DNA of 64,000 nucleotides, taken from Selaginella moellendorffii. Lineage: Eukaryota > Streptophyta > Lycopodiopsida > Selaginellales > Selaginellaceae. Shown piece after piece: positions 35,411 through 45,030 of this stretch. How positions within the stretch are numbered: position 1 is the first letter of the stretch; every line of letters starts with the position of its first letter. The position numbers and the translations under genes are program-made. The notes under the pieces were generated by a model. The model saw nothing but the letters and a program-made list of their open reading frames with translations. It searched no databases and had not been told where the DNA came from. The stretch lies in contig NW_003314265.1 in the NCBI RefSeq assembly GCF_000143415.4, positions 412,254-476,253 of the forward strand. Reading direction: 5' to 3'.

Positions 35411-35436
35411 CACCCTTTTACGAATTGCACGCCATA
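35383..35436 (-). repeat. Right terminal inverted repeat
   Basis: It ends with GAATTGCACGCCATA at 35436, exactly the complement of the left end over 26 bp. CTAGA at 35437-35441 follows immediately. Confidence 0.88.
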
Positions 35437-35441
35437 CTAGA

Positions 35442-36067
35442 TGGAAGTTCACTACAATCTTCCCAGAATTTAATTTCTCGTGTATATTTTGTTTAAATTG
35501 TAAACATTAAGTTAAAGATTTCAGTTTATCCTCAGAAATAAATAAGCAAACTCTAATATTTATTTTATTTGTATTCCTATTTTTCATTAAAAATATAAAT
35601 ACTGAAGAAAATATTAAATTAGTGTTTTAAAATAAAATTATAAGCATAAATAGAAATATCCATTAACCCAAAAAAGCCTTAGTTTTTAGCTTTTGCAGTC
35701 TAGATTGAAATCAATTTGACGGCTATCAAAATTTGATTATGTTAATTTTAATGTATGGCTGTTAATATTAATATACAACATTGTAGCTTTATACTTAGAC
35801 CTTATAACTTTTAATAAAATAATTGCACAAAATGAAAAAGTTTATAATTTATAAAGACAAGATTAATATCAAGATTAAATATCAAAATATAAAAAAGAGA
35901 CCGTGGGAAATATTCTTAGAATATTCTATGGTTATCATGATTTTCTTAGCTTTAAATAGAGCCAGAGAATCCTTGTGCTTTCTTCCCTGATATGGAGTTC
36001 AGAGAACAAGAGTAAAGAAAGACGAGTCACACTACAAATTTTGGAGGATGGATCGTGATATCTTACA
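35442..36067. other. Very AT-rich intergenic stretch
   Basis: No gene, tRNA or clear repeat was found. The base composition changes abruptly from the transposon's right end. Confidence 0.4.
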
Positions 36068-36950
36068 TTATAGATTCTGGTAAATTTTGCAGACAGAAGG
36101 TAATCCATAATCAATCTTGAAGCAGTCACTAGGTATGATTTTTTTATCCTTCATTTTCTGGATCCACAAGCAGATGGACTTCTCGGTGTTCCTGAAGCCG
36201 TAGTCTTTGCTCTTGTTGATGATAAATTGCGGCAACTTCATCACCAGATCATAAAGCCACCACGTTTCAGGTTGAAGGTCAGACTCTAGGAGTCCACATT
36301 TGGTTGTAATATCCTTCCCGATTGTCTCCTTACCATGCATCATTCACTAAGCTCTTACCACCACCGTCGTACTCCTGTGGAGCTTCCGCATGAAGATTAA
36401 GTTCCCTGGCCAGTAGGTTCCACAGCCTCTTCCAGCTGATGAGATCCCCGTTATCGATGTTAAAGGCTTGATTATGAGCATTTGGATTCATGCAACTCTT
36501 GCTCGGCTATCAAGCCCGCATCCAATAAATTCGTGAAGCTGTTCCATTTGTTCAAGTCGCCAGGGAAGACGAAGTTGAGACCTTCTTTCTTGCAGATTGC
36601 AGCACACACTGCTAAACGTCCCAACATGTTAGCGTAGTCTCTAGGTGCAAATCCGATGATGATATTCGCACGATGAACAGACCAAGTCAGATTGGCAGCT
36701 TTGCATGCCTCCCAAAGGATATCCTCTTGCGTGTAAAAATTTGATATTCCATGTATCCTCGGCATATCTTCTGTAAACGGTGGCTCGTTGACTTGTAAGC
36801 CAATCATATTAGAGGAAGGTCCTAAATAGTGCTTGGTTCCAGTCTGCAAGCAGACATGCTTGATCTTTTTTGCGACTGGGATGATCGTTTAGCGTCTGCA
36901 TTCAGTCAGCGACAATTTGGATCCTTTAAGTTATACCTCCTTTTGGAGTG
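36068..36950 (-). pseudogene. Progesterone 5-beta-reductase / iridoid synthase-like pseudogene
   Basis: Minus-strand pieces match the C-terminal two-thirds of the PRISE short-chain reductase family: HVCLQTGTKHYLGP, EPPFTEDMPR, LTWSVHRANIIIGF and GRLAVCAAICKKEG. In a second frame there follows NQAFNIDNGDLISWKRLWNLLA, then pieces ending YGFRNTEKS. At least one frameshift near 36485-36475 and further breaks near 36345-36310 interrupt it, and an in-frame stop precedes the first block near 36890. The N-terminal NADPH-binding Rossmann motif was not found, so the copy is truncated. Intact relatives reduce enone substrates with NADPH. It may be an old pseudogene or a broken pseudoexon array. Confidence 0.72.
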
Positions 36951-37421
36951 GTAAAATTGTCCGGCTGGAAACTTCATCTTGTCTGGAACTTACTATCAGC
37001 GAGAGACAGCCATTATCCGTCTCAGACCTCACACACCTTCCTCCACACAAACACTTAAGAAAGAAAATATTTCCTTGCACTGCTGCTTCTTGTTGTTTTG
37101 CTCAACCTTTATGTGTTCATAGAAAGAACCTTTGGTCATTTATATCTACTCTTGTTGCAAAATCTATTTTATATATTTGATCACAAAAATATCTAACTTT
37201 CCTAGTTCCTACAAACATTGTAAACCTCAAACTACCGATTTAATTATTAGAACATTAGAGTGCCTCCCACGAACCTTTTCCATCTTCAACACCGATGATC
37301 CCTCGAGGTTGGGAGTTGTTGCCACGGAATCTTAATCCGCCGTTGCCGGGGATCGAACCCGCGGACATGCAACCACGTAATATATGGTTTGTTTACAGGA
37401 AGAATAAAAAACTTACTGACG
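36951..37421. other. Gap with a tRNA-Asp-like 3' fragment
   Basis: No gene was found. The only notable feature is the 24-bp tRNA-like segment annotated separately at 37338-37361. Confidence 0.4.
37338..37361 (-). ncRNA. tRNA-Asp 3'-half-like fragment
   Basis: Read on the minus strand it gives CGGGTTCGATCCCCGGCAAC and GGCG, the T-arm and 3' acceptor strand of plant tRNA-Asp(GTC). No anticodon arm, D-arm or matching 5' acceptor strand lies upstream, so it is not a functional tRNA. A tRNA-derived SINE remnant or a tRNA-fragment insertion is possible. Confidence 0.5.
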
Positions 37422-39297
37422 TCAAGACTTTGGTGGACACTGGTAACACCTCGCAAAAAGCCCAAAAGTTCGCACTTGTCTTGTCAGGTTGGAAATCGTT
37501 GCCCATCCTCCAATCCCAACACCCACCACCACCACCCACAAAATCACTCCCAGATTGATGCAATACATTCCAGCCCAGCTGCGTATCCAGAATGGAGGTT
37601 GCTCAAATGAACTCTATTAAGAAAACAAAAAGCCATTGTTAAGTTACCAACATGCAAAGGGAAACAAAAACCATTTACCTTGCGTGCCTTCTCACTTCTG
37701 AAGACGATCATATGCGTAAGGCATGGAAGGAAGTAAACAGCGAGCGTTGTAAAGAAGGAACCGTTGAAGGAGTCGATGGGACCAAAGAAAGGCAGCATAA
37801 TCGCACAAAACCATATGAGGAGAAAAACCGGTATCCTGGCAGCCACTTTTAACAGGTAGTAATTCGAGTGGTGAATCCCAAAAAGCTTCTCACACATAAT
37901 GAAGAATGGCAACGCTACGAGACCAAATTCAAAGAACTGCAAGATAAAAGAGTTAGAGCAATGGCACACACAAAGAAAAAAGGATAAACACTCTTTGACA
38001 AACCTGGTGGATGATAATCAGTACTACCGCGGCATCGCGGAACTTCGTCCTGGGAAGAACAGCGAAGGCGTTAGCGTTGTGCAGCATCCTATCGCCAAAA
38101 GCCCAGTATACAGTTGATGCAGATGGTAGCGTCAAGGTGAGAGTATATAAGACGGCATAAAAATACACTCGCTTGAAATCTCTTGGCTTCCACATTGACC
38201 CTGCAAGTTCACTGTTGGCACGGTAACGAAAACAACATTGTCAAACCGTTAAGAGAGCTTAAATGCAGAAAGAAAGGAATATGAAGACGTACACTGTCAG
38301 TCCGTGTCCTCCAAATGTGTAGATTATGTTAGATGCGCCCAAAAAATAGTTTTCCAGGCTATGAGGACCAGTGTGCTTCACCCCCGGATCCTGCAAAAAT
38401 CCCAAGATTCAGCACAGTGACTTTAGCATTGTCAAACGGCTTACTCTCCCCTGGACTGCTGCAGCAATGGTTAAATACCAAGCCACATATGTCGTCATGA
38501 TAATGCCAGCAAAAGACCACATCCGATAATTACGCGGCGAGGGGAGCAAAACACCCAGAAACATGAACGGCCCCAGGACAAGGGTCCATGTCCGTTTGTC
38601 CAGATTATCATTGATATAGTACGCGGCACTGCAATGCTATCCAGGATAAAGGCAGAGAATTGAAAAGCATTAGAAAATCAAGCACACCTCGCACAGGCTA
38701 CCATTTGGATCATGGCAGCGGAAGACAAGCCGCAAAAGTATAATAGCAATGTCGCTCCCTTGCCCCAAGGCCCGAGGAAAAACTCCATAACTTCATACCA
38801 CTGGAAGGGAAGGTCAGCCAAGAGCACTCTGCGAGATCGCACTGATACAAACCTGAACAACGTGATTTTTCTTCTGCTGCGAGCCTTGCGTTGCTAGGTA
38901 AGTGAGGTACACGCTGGTCATGATGTAAGAAACCCAGGACCCCATCATGCCATAGAGCAATTGGAAAGTAATGCCTGATGCCATTCCCATCTGAGCGAAT
39001 GTGAATGGGAGATTGAGCAAGACTTGAGACACCTGCAAGAACAAAGCGGTGAGAAGAACCTGGAGAAAGAAAGCTCACACGAACCTGAAAAGACGCTGCG
39101 TTGAGCCAGGCATCGAAAGACGATCCTCCGTTCCATAAAACTCTATCGATAAACTCGCGATACCGTGAAGCCCCGACGGTTTCTTGCGGCACAATCGCTG
39201 AACTGGCAGGCTCCTGCCGCTGCGATGAGGAGGTATCTACTAGATCTAATTGAGAGGACTCATCCCAGACACTCAGAGAGATGCTACTAGAATCCAT
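37422..39297 (-). CDS. LAX: Auxin influx carrier, AUX1/LAX family
   Basis: Eight minus-strand exons (39297-39085, 39032-38853, 38800-38688, 38628-38445, 38390-38293, 38211-38004, 37936-37679, 37613-37422) encode 481 residues, close to the ~485 of AUX1. Family blocks in order are SSFDAWLNAASFQVSQVLLN, NHVVQWYEVMEF, CASAAYYINDNLDKRTWT, NYRMWSFAGIIMTTYVAWYL, NIIYTFGGHGLTVELAGSMW, LTLPSASTVYWAFGD, PFFGPIDSFNGS and the C-terminal FGLFARCYQCPPKS. It is a multi-spanning plasma-membrane H+/IAA symporter of the amino-acid/auxin permease superfamily that brings auxin into cells. The N-terminal tail is Ser-rich (DSSSISLSVWDESSQ). The GT donor and AG acceptor around 38293/38211 were chosen because only they restore TVELAGSMW. 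Confidence 0.94.
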
Positions 39298-39521
39298 AAG
39301 TTACCCTTCTGTGCATCACTGAAATTGAAAAAAGAGAAGTACGATGCAAGGGAAGCTACCAAGTAGCACCTAAAAGCAGCCCATATACGCTGACTATGCA
39401 CTTGCAAGCCCCGACGAGGAATGAAGTTTCCAGGGATAGATAAATTGAGAGACGGGAGAAAGAGCGACCTAAGCAGCTGCTGCTTACTGTACACACACTT
39501 CATCTTAGCCACGCAAGCTAT

Positions 39522-39529
39522 TATATAAT
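39522..39529 (-). promoter_or_regulatory. TATA-box candidate for the LAX gene
   Basis: A TATATAAT-like run on the minus strand lies about 225 bases upstream of the LAX start codon. The transcription start is unknown. Confidence 0.3.
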
Positions 39530-39559
39530 CCAAACGAGAGAACCGACGCCATTACTTAG

Positions 39560-40241
39560 CTAATAGTCGAGAACCTCCGTCTCCGTTATGGACCTGGAGT
39601 GCCGGACGATTGATCTCCCGATAGAGTTGATCCAGTCCTCTTTTTCCTGCGTGATTTGCAAGTTAAACGTGAAGCATGATCTATTGAGCTAAAGACGGCC
39701 AGACCTTGTCCGAGTCCGCGATAAAATACATCGTCTCCTTGTTCGTGGACAATTCAAATGCGTGCTGCCGGTTTAGAACGTCCTCGGCTCCTTTCACAGT
39801 CAGACATCCACTCACAAGAATCACTCCTCGTGGTCTAGAGTACTGCAAAAGACAAGATGAAAGGACGAAAAAAAAGTGTAGAGAAAATGAAGGAAAATCT
39901 CCAACCTGAGTGATAGTGCTCTCCTTGAACCAGAAAAGCCTTCCTTGCTTAAGAACAAACCAGCGTCTTCTCCAAGTTTTAATGTACTCTCCTATTAGCA
40001 TCCACACAGCACAGATTAATTCTCGGGAAAAGAGGGAACTTTAGAGGACTACCTTACCCTGCTTCATGAGCCAACCAGCTCGCTCGGGACTGCTCCAAAA
40101 TGGAACCTGTCAGCAGCACATTGCCCATTTTCAGACCTAAATCGCATCGATGCACAAGGATTTCCAGAACCGCGCGGATCTACACACCTGATTCTCTTCC
40201 GCCGGCTCTTTGCGCGTGAAGAATCCGGCGATGCCCGCCAT
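39560..40241 (-). CDS. PH1: Pleckstrin-homology domain protein (AtPH1-like)
   Basis: Five exons (40241-40188, 40106-40058, 39991-39906, 39842-39705, 39646-39560) encode 137 residues that are almost entirely one PH domain. Landmarks are MAGIAGFFTRKEP, PERAGWLMKQGEYIKTWRRR, WFVLKQGRLFWFKES, FELSTNKETMYFIADSDKE and the C-terminal helix EDWINSIGRSIVRHSRSIT. AtPH1-type proteins bind phosphoinositides and sit on endosomal or vacuolar membranes. The basic KTWRRRW stretch in the beta1-beta2 region fits phosphoinositide binding. The start codon lies only 188 bp from the stop of the upstream PPR gene on the same strand, so its promoter must be short or overlap that 3' end. Confidence 0.93.
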
Positions 40242-40428
40242 CGCCTCCTCCTCTCCCTCCACGCCTTGCAAATAGATAGAGAATTAAAGCCTAAAGAAAA
40301 GTTTCTGAAGCCTTTAGGAATCGAACCTTGGACTCCCTTTAAATCTAAGCTTTTTCGTCCTTGAGAGTCGAACTCGACACCTTTTAGTGTCAACACGTGG
40401 CAGGCCACATGCCGTTGGATTTGCCTGA

Positions 40429-42627
40429 TTAAACTTCTATACAAATGTTTGATAGCATTACATAAGACGAGGAATCGAGCTTGGAAGCCATAGCCGCCGC
40501 TCGCTGCGAGCTTTCACGGTGTGTTCTACACGAAGATAGCAGCGACATCCAAGCGACCTCACCCGGCTCAAAAGGCATGTTTTTTATAAGATCCTCGGCC
40601 TCGCTCAGCTTGCCGGCGCGCGCGAGCAAATCGATCACGCAGTGGTAGTGTTCTCTCACGAGATTTACGTGGTGATCCACGGTTATGGACGCGAAGTAGT
40701 CCAGGGCCCTCTTGTGCTCGCCGAGATGGCTACAAGCCGTGAGAACCGTGATGAAGTTCACGTAGTCCGGCTCGAATCCCTCGCTGATCATCTCCATGAA
40801 GAGATCGAGGGCTTCTTGCGGACGGCCGCTCTGGACGAAGGCAGTGATCATCGTGCTCCAGGAGACCAGGTCTCGGTGTTTCATGCCATCGAACACGGCC
40901 TTCGATCCCTGGAGGTGAGCACACTTCGAGTAGAGATCTATCAGCGAGTTTTCCAGCACTAGATCGGGCTCGTTCTTGCTCGTCTCGTAAGTTTCATGGA
41001 GGATCTTGACCAGAGCTAGAGATGCCAAGCTTCCACACGCTTCGAAGGCTGCAACGAAGCTAAAGTTGTCGGGATGGAAGCCGGCTTGATCCATAGCGGC
41101 AAAAACTTTTATGCTCGTCTTGGCTCGGGCATTGATCGTGTATCCAGCGATGAGCAAAGTCCACGACGTGATATCGTGTTTGGGCATTCGATCGAACTCT
41201 TCCTGGGATCTCTCCATGCAGCCACACTTGGAGTACAAATCTACGAGAGTGTTACCGAGAGTTTGATCCGGTTCCAGCCCGCTGATGACAAAGCTCGAGT
41301 GGATCTCTTGGCCTCTTTCTAGAGACTTCAAAGCCGAGCAAACGCTAAGCGCAGTGGAGTACGCGACGAGATCCGGAGAAACTCCTTCGTGATCCATGAG
41401 AGAGAAGCATCGAAGCGCTCGATCGTTCATGGAGTTTTGGCTGTAAGAAGCCATCATGGTCGTCCAGGTGCTCGCTCCTCTCGCTGGAATTTCGCTAAAG
41501 AGTTTCTCCGCCTCGATCAACAATCCATTCTCCGCGTAGGCCGAGATCATGGTGTTCCACGATACCGTGTTCTTTGCGGGCATTCGATCAAACAAGTTCC
41601 TCGCCTCGCCAATGTTTCCAGCCTTTGCATATGCCGAAACCATCGAAGTCCACGACACCACGTCCGGGGATGGCATTCTCTCAAACAAATCTCTCGCTCG
41701 ATGGAGCTCGCGATTGCTAGAAATGTATGCTTGGATCATCGCGTTCCAAGACACGGTGTTTGGACTTGGCATCTCCTTGAACAAGCTTTCGGCTTGCTCC
41801 AAATGCCCATTGTGGGAGTATGCGAGGAGCATGACGTTCCAGGAGATGGGGTTGGGATTTGGGATTCTATCAAACAGCCGCTTTGCCTCGTCGATCTGAG
41901 CGTTTTGGGCATAGGCTTGCACCATGGTCGTCCAAGACACCACATTTCTGTCTGGCATCCTCTCGAAAAGCTCCCGCGCTCGATGCAATTCTCCGTTCTG
42001 GGCAAACATCGCCACCATCGTCGTCCACGCCACAACATTCTTCACGGGCATTCGCTCAAAAAACTCCCTCGCCTCGTCGATGTGAGCGCTTTGAGCATAC
42101 GCATTCAGCATGGCGTTCCAGGACGCAGCGTTTGGTTCTGGAATTCGATCGAACAAACTCTTCGCTTCGTACAAATACCCATTCTCGGCATACCCCGAGA
42201 TTATCGAGTTCCATGACACAGTGTTTTTGCATGGAGACCGATCAAACAAGGCTCTCGCTTCGCTGATTTCTCTCTTGCTTGTGTAGGCGGAGATGATGGT
42301 GTTCCAGGAAACGGCATCAGGACGAGGAATGCTATCGAAAATATTCCTTGATTCCTGCAGATGCCCGTTACGGGCAAATGCAGAAAGTATAAGATTCCAG
42401 GAGAAGACGTTGGGCTGCTCGATCTGGCCGAAAACGGCGAGGGCATCGGCGGGGCTGCCACACTTGGCGTACATATTGATGAGGAGATTTGCCAGATATC
42501 TGTTATGGACTTGAGCACTGGAAGCAATAAGCGCATGAAGGTTTTTGGCGCTCGCGAGGTCTTGCGAGTCTGTGCATGACCGAATAAGCGAAGCATAACG
42601 AGATCTTTCCGCCGTTGAAGACGTCAT
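40429..42627 (-). CDS. Pentatricopeptide repeat protein, PLS class with E-type C-terminus
   Basis: A single uninterrupted exon encodes 732 residues. After a short N-terminus (MTSSTAERSRYASLIRSC) come well over a dozen tandem helical repeats with the motif VVSWTTMVQAYAQNAQIDEA, mostly 31-residue S-like units. Near the C-terminus are longer P/L-type units (GFEPDYVNFITVLTACSHLG) and an E-like motif (PFEPGEVAWMSLLSSCRTHR). There is no DYW deaminase domain. PLS-class PPR proteins act in mitochondria or plastids, mostly in C-to-U RNA editing with partner proteins supplying the deaminase. Its targets cannot be read by eye. The highly uniform repeats suggest recent internal amplification. Confidence 0.93.
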   Translation of the reverse strand: MTSSTAERSRYASLIRSCTDSQDLASAKNLHALIASSAQVHNRYLANLLINMYAKCGSPADALAVFGQIEQPNVFSWNLILSAFARNGHLQESRNIFDSIPRPDAVSWNTIISAYTSKREISEARALFDRSPCKNTVSWNSIISGYAENGYLYEAKSLFDRIPEPNAASWNAMLNAYAQSAHIDEAREFFERMPVKNVVAWTTMVAMFAQNGELHRARELFERMPDRNVVSWTTMVQAYAQNAQIDEAKRLFDRIPNPNPISWNVMLLAYSHNGHLEQAESLFKEMPSPNTVSWNAMIQAYISSNRELHRARDLFERMPSPDVVSWTSMVSAYAKAGNIGEARNLFDRMPAKNTVSWNTMISAYAENGLLIEAEKLFSEIPARGASTWTTMMASYSQNSMNDRALRCFSLMDHEGVSPDLVAYSTALSVCSALKSLERGQEIHSSFVISGLEPDQTLGNTLVDLYSKCGCMERSQEEFDRMPKHDITSWTLLIAGYTINARAKTSIKVFAAMDQAGFHPDNFSFVAAFEACGSLASLALVKILHETYETSKNEPDLVLENSLIDLYSKCAHLQGSKAVFDGMKHRDLVSWSTMITAFVQSGRPQEALDLFMEMISEGFEPDYVNFITVLTACSHLGEHKRALDYFASITVDHHVNLVREHYHCVIDLLARAGKLSEAEDLIKNMPFEPGEVAWMSLLSSCRTHRESSQRAAAMASKLDSSSYVMLSNICIEV

Positions 42628-42868
42628 AGTAGAGACTCAAATTGTTGAATTGGCAGATAAATCATTTTGTAAAGAATTTCTATCAGTAAATCATCATGCT
42701 TGCAATCTAAATTCGATAGCAAATATATATATGCTCATTTTTCTCAAAGCTTTACATAGCTATTTTCTGTACAGAGCGAGCGACCGTTCGTTATAATGCT
42801 ATCAAAACTGTGTGTCTTAATATACATCCTCGGCTATGCGGTGTACTCCTTAATACTTGTAAAAACAC

Positions 42869-44598
42869 TCACAGATCTTTCCTGTAACCCATAATGCTTG
42901 CAACCCGTTGCCTGAGCTTTACCCTCTGATAATGCAGCCTCAAAAGCCCATTGCCAACGACGACGTTGGAGTAAACAAGATGAGTGACCATTGGTGCCAA
43001 TATGTTCCCAGTCTGTGAGAAGAAAAAAATGGAAGAAAAGTGAACTTTCTGCAAGGAAAAATAGAATTTTTGTGTGTACCTGTAGCCACTCGAATCCAAG
43101 GTAGAGTGCCAACAGTGATTCCATGAGGGGAGAGTAAATCTTCTTCATCGTTCTCCTCTCGTTCCACACTGCAAATGGACACTTGTTCTCAGAAACTGGA
43201 CCGGAAGAACGCCGCACACAAACCTTCAAATCGCTTCCTCATGTCTTTCAGAGCCTGTTTTCCACGGGAGACCGGTGCAATCACATAAGTTGGATCTGCA
43301 ACCAAAGTACACCTTTTTCAGTCAAGCTGGCTATTGTTTACGAATTTCCAAACCTTTTGGAGCTGTGATCACGTAGTACATAGAGCCTGTCAATGCCGAG
43401 GACAGGACGACGGCCAGAATCTGTGCAAACGGTGCGAAGCACGGTACTATAGCAGTCTGGAAGAAAACAAAACGATTAAAGAGAGGCTCGAATGCTTGCT
43501 TGTTTTGCTTACCAGTGCGGACAGTCCCTGTGGAGTTTGGTTAAGACTCGCACTGGCTTGGATTGCATGTGAAAAGCCACCCTGAAATTTACATAAGAAT
43601 TCATAAAAATCAGTTTTTTTTTCTCTAGAAAACCAACAATCAAGAGGTAGAAAGAACCAACCTGAAGAGCAACTCTAAAGAAGATCTCTTCGGAAAGAGC
43701 TCCGGCTATAACGATAGGGAGGAACTGCAAACATCGTGAAATAATCAATACTTGAATCGACGAACAACGTTGAGAAGAGAACAAAAAACTAAGTACCTGC
43801 CACCCCATTCCCTCGAAATACTCCATAAGTTCTCCGTCCTCGACATCACGCACAGCTCTAGCGGGTGCCCAAGCATTGACAATCGCATCCTATGTGTGAT
43901 ACGCGCAACTTAGAACCGGAGATAGAAATTTTTTCGAAGAGCTTACGTCTTGGATAAAGAGTAAAGCCAGCATAGGCACGACTGCGTAGCCGAGGCCATC
44001 CAACACAGCCTCTGGAGATATCTCAAAGCCACCCCAGCAATCTATACCAATCACCTTACAAATGGCTTGGCCAACAAACGCTAGCCCTGCATACAAGCCT
44101 GCGAGCGAGAGCTCAAAGTTAGCCACCATAGCTATGATTCAAGAAAGAGGAGGTCATGGGATTTCTAGAAAGAAAACTTCACACTCACCGAGTCCATACA
44201 CGACTCGAAACGTTAAGCTAAGTTGCTCCCAGAGAGGCTCACTGGAGTCTTTGAGAAACAGTGCGTCGGGATCCCACTTTGCTCCCTGTGGACATCAAAC
44301 AAAACAAACTCAGGAATCTCTCGATCGATAAGAACAAACAGTGAGAACCGACCTCGATGCTTTGGATTCCACTGCTCCTCTCCAGCTTCTTGTCCTCCAC
44401 ATACTCGGGCTCCCGGACCGCGCAAACAGTGGTGGACACCGCCCTCTTTTCCCTGATAGCGTCGGCAGCCGGAGAACAAGAAGAACTAGACCACTGCTTG
44501 ATCGGATTGGATCCAAGGAACTCTTTCCTGGCGACCCATTTAGGATGCGATCTCGCAGAAATCCCAATTCTTGTTCTTGGACGCAGCAGACATTCCAT
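42869..44598 (-). CDS. CPBP-family intramembrane metalloprotease, probably plastid
   Basis: Ten exons (44598-44353, 44285-44189, 44098-43947, 43889-43797, 43724-43662, 43581-43513, 43456-43354, 43295-43224, 43168-43080, 43012-42869) encode 375 residues. The N-terminus (MECLLRPRTRIGISARSHPK) is Arg/Ser-rich like a transit peptide. The core has hydrophobic helices and the catalytic GALSEEIFFRVALQ (EExxxR). A later NILAPMVTHLVYSNVVVGNG carries the HxxxN-type second motif of the CAAX-protease / bacteriocin-processing (Abi) family. These proteins are multi-pass proteases or processing factors, several of them in chloroplast membranes. An upstream in-phase exon (44875-44756, with 44610-44599) could lengthen the protein by 44 residues, so the start is not certain. 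Confidence 0.85.
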
Positions 44599-44704
44599 CG
44601 CCCAAGCGACCTGGTATTTCGCTCACAGGAAAATCAGCGCTTGCATGGCGTGCGCCCACGACCAATCCAATTTTACCATTAGCTTCCCAGCTATGCCCCA
44701 CGCT

Positions 44705-44745
44705 CGATCGAGAGAGAGAGAGAGAGAAGAGCGAGAGAGAGTGAG
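44705..44745. repeat. GA-rich microsatellite
   Basis: A run of GAGAGA-type sequence on the plus strand, in the 5' region or first intron of the CPBP gene. Such CT-rich tracts on the coding strand are common in plant 5' leaders. Confidence 0.6.
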
Positions 44746-45030
44746 ATAGGCTTACCCAATCGCTATTGGGCACACAGATTGCGAGCAATGCCACCTCTGC
44801 AAAACCCAGCCACGTGTAAAGCGACATTCCGGCATATCCTACAATATACCGCCATTCTCTCCTACCTGGCAGCAAGCCCTAAAACCAAAGATTCACGGCC
44901 CTCCATGTGTCACCCACCGTGCCACGAGTTCTCCACGTGTGAATGCTGACGGGGCCAAGCATATTCGCCTCTCTTCTAGGGTTGTAGAGTTCTAAGATCA
45001 GGGTTTTGGGAGCGCTGCTCGCTTGGCCCG

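Larger units (their letters stand above)
26873..35436. mobile_element. TIR DNA transposon with DDE transposase, HECT protein and RNase H1-like domain protein
   Basis: The 26-bp ends at 26873-26898 and 35411-35436 are perfect inverted copies (TATGGCGTGCAATTCG...). Similarity continues imperfectly to about 54 bp, and CTAGA flanks both sides. Inside the 8564 bp are a D,D34E transposase (plus, 27301-29036), a large HECT-domain gene (plus, 29360-33435) and a minus-strand gene with an RNase H1-type hybrid-binding domain (34163-33576). All three appear spliced. The ends show it moved as one unit by cut-and-paste. The transposase looks intact, but the other two genes carry premature TAG codons. I cannot assign a named superfamily with certainty. 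Similarity of the transposase core to integrase-like proteins of large eukaryotic DNA transposons is clear. Confidence 0.88.

Noticed and set aside
26873-35436. Retrotransposon or integrated virus
   Set aside because: There are inverted rather than direct terminal repeats, no reverse transcriptase, no primer site, and a DDE transposase within TIRs flanked by a short duplication.
37330-37400. Functional tRNA-Asp gene
   Set aside because: Only the 3' 24 bases match. No D-arm, anticodon arm or 5' acceptor strand was found.
41389-42216. Long plus-strand open frame
   Set aside because: It is antisense to the PPR gene 40429-42627. The repeat structure of that gene keeps other phases open, and the frame has no domain of its own.
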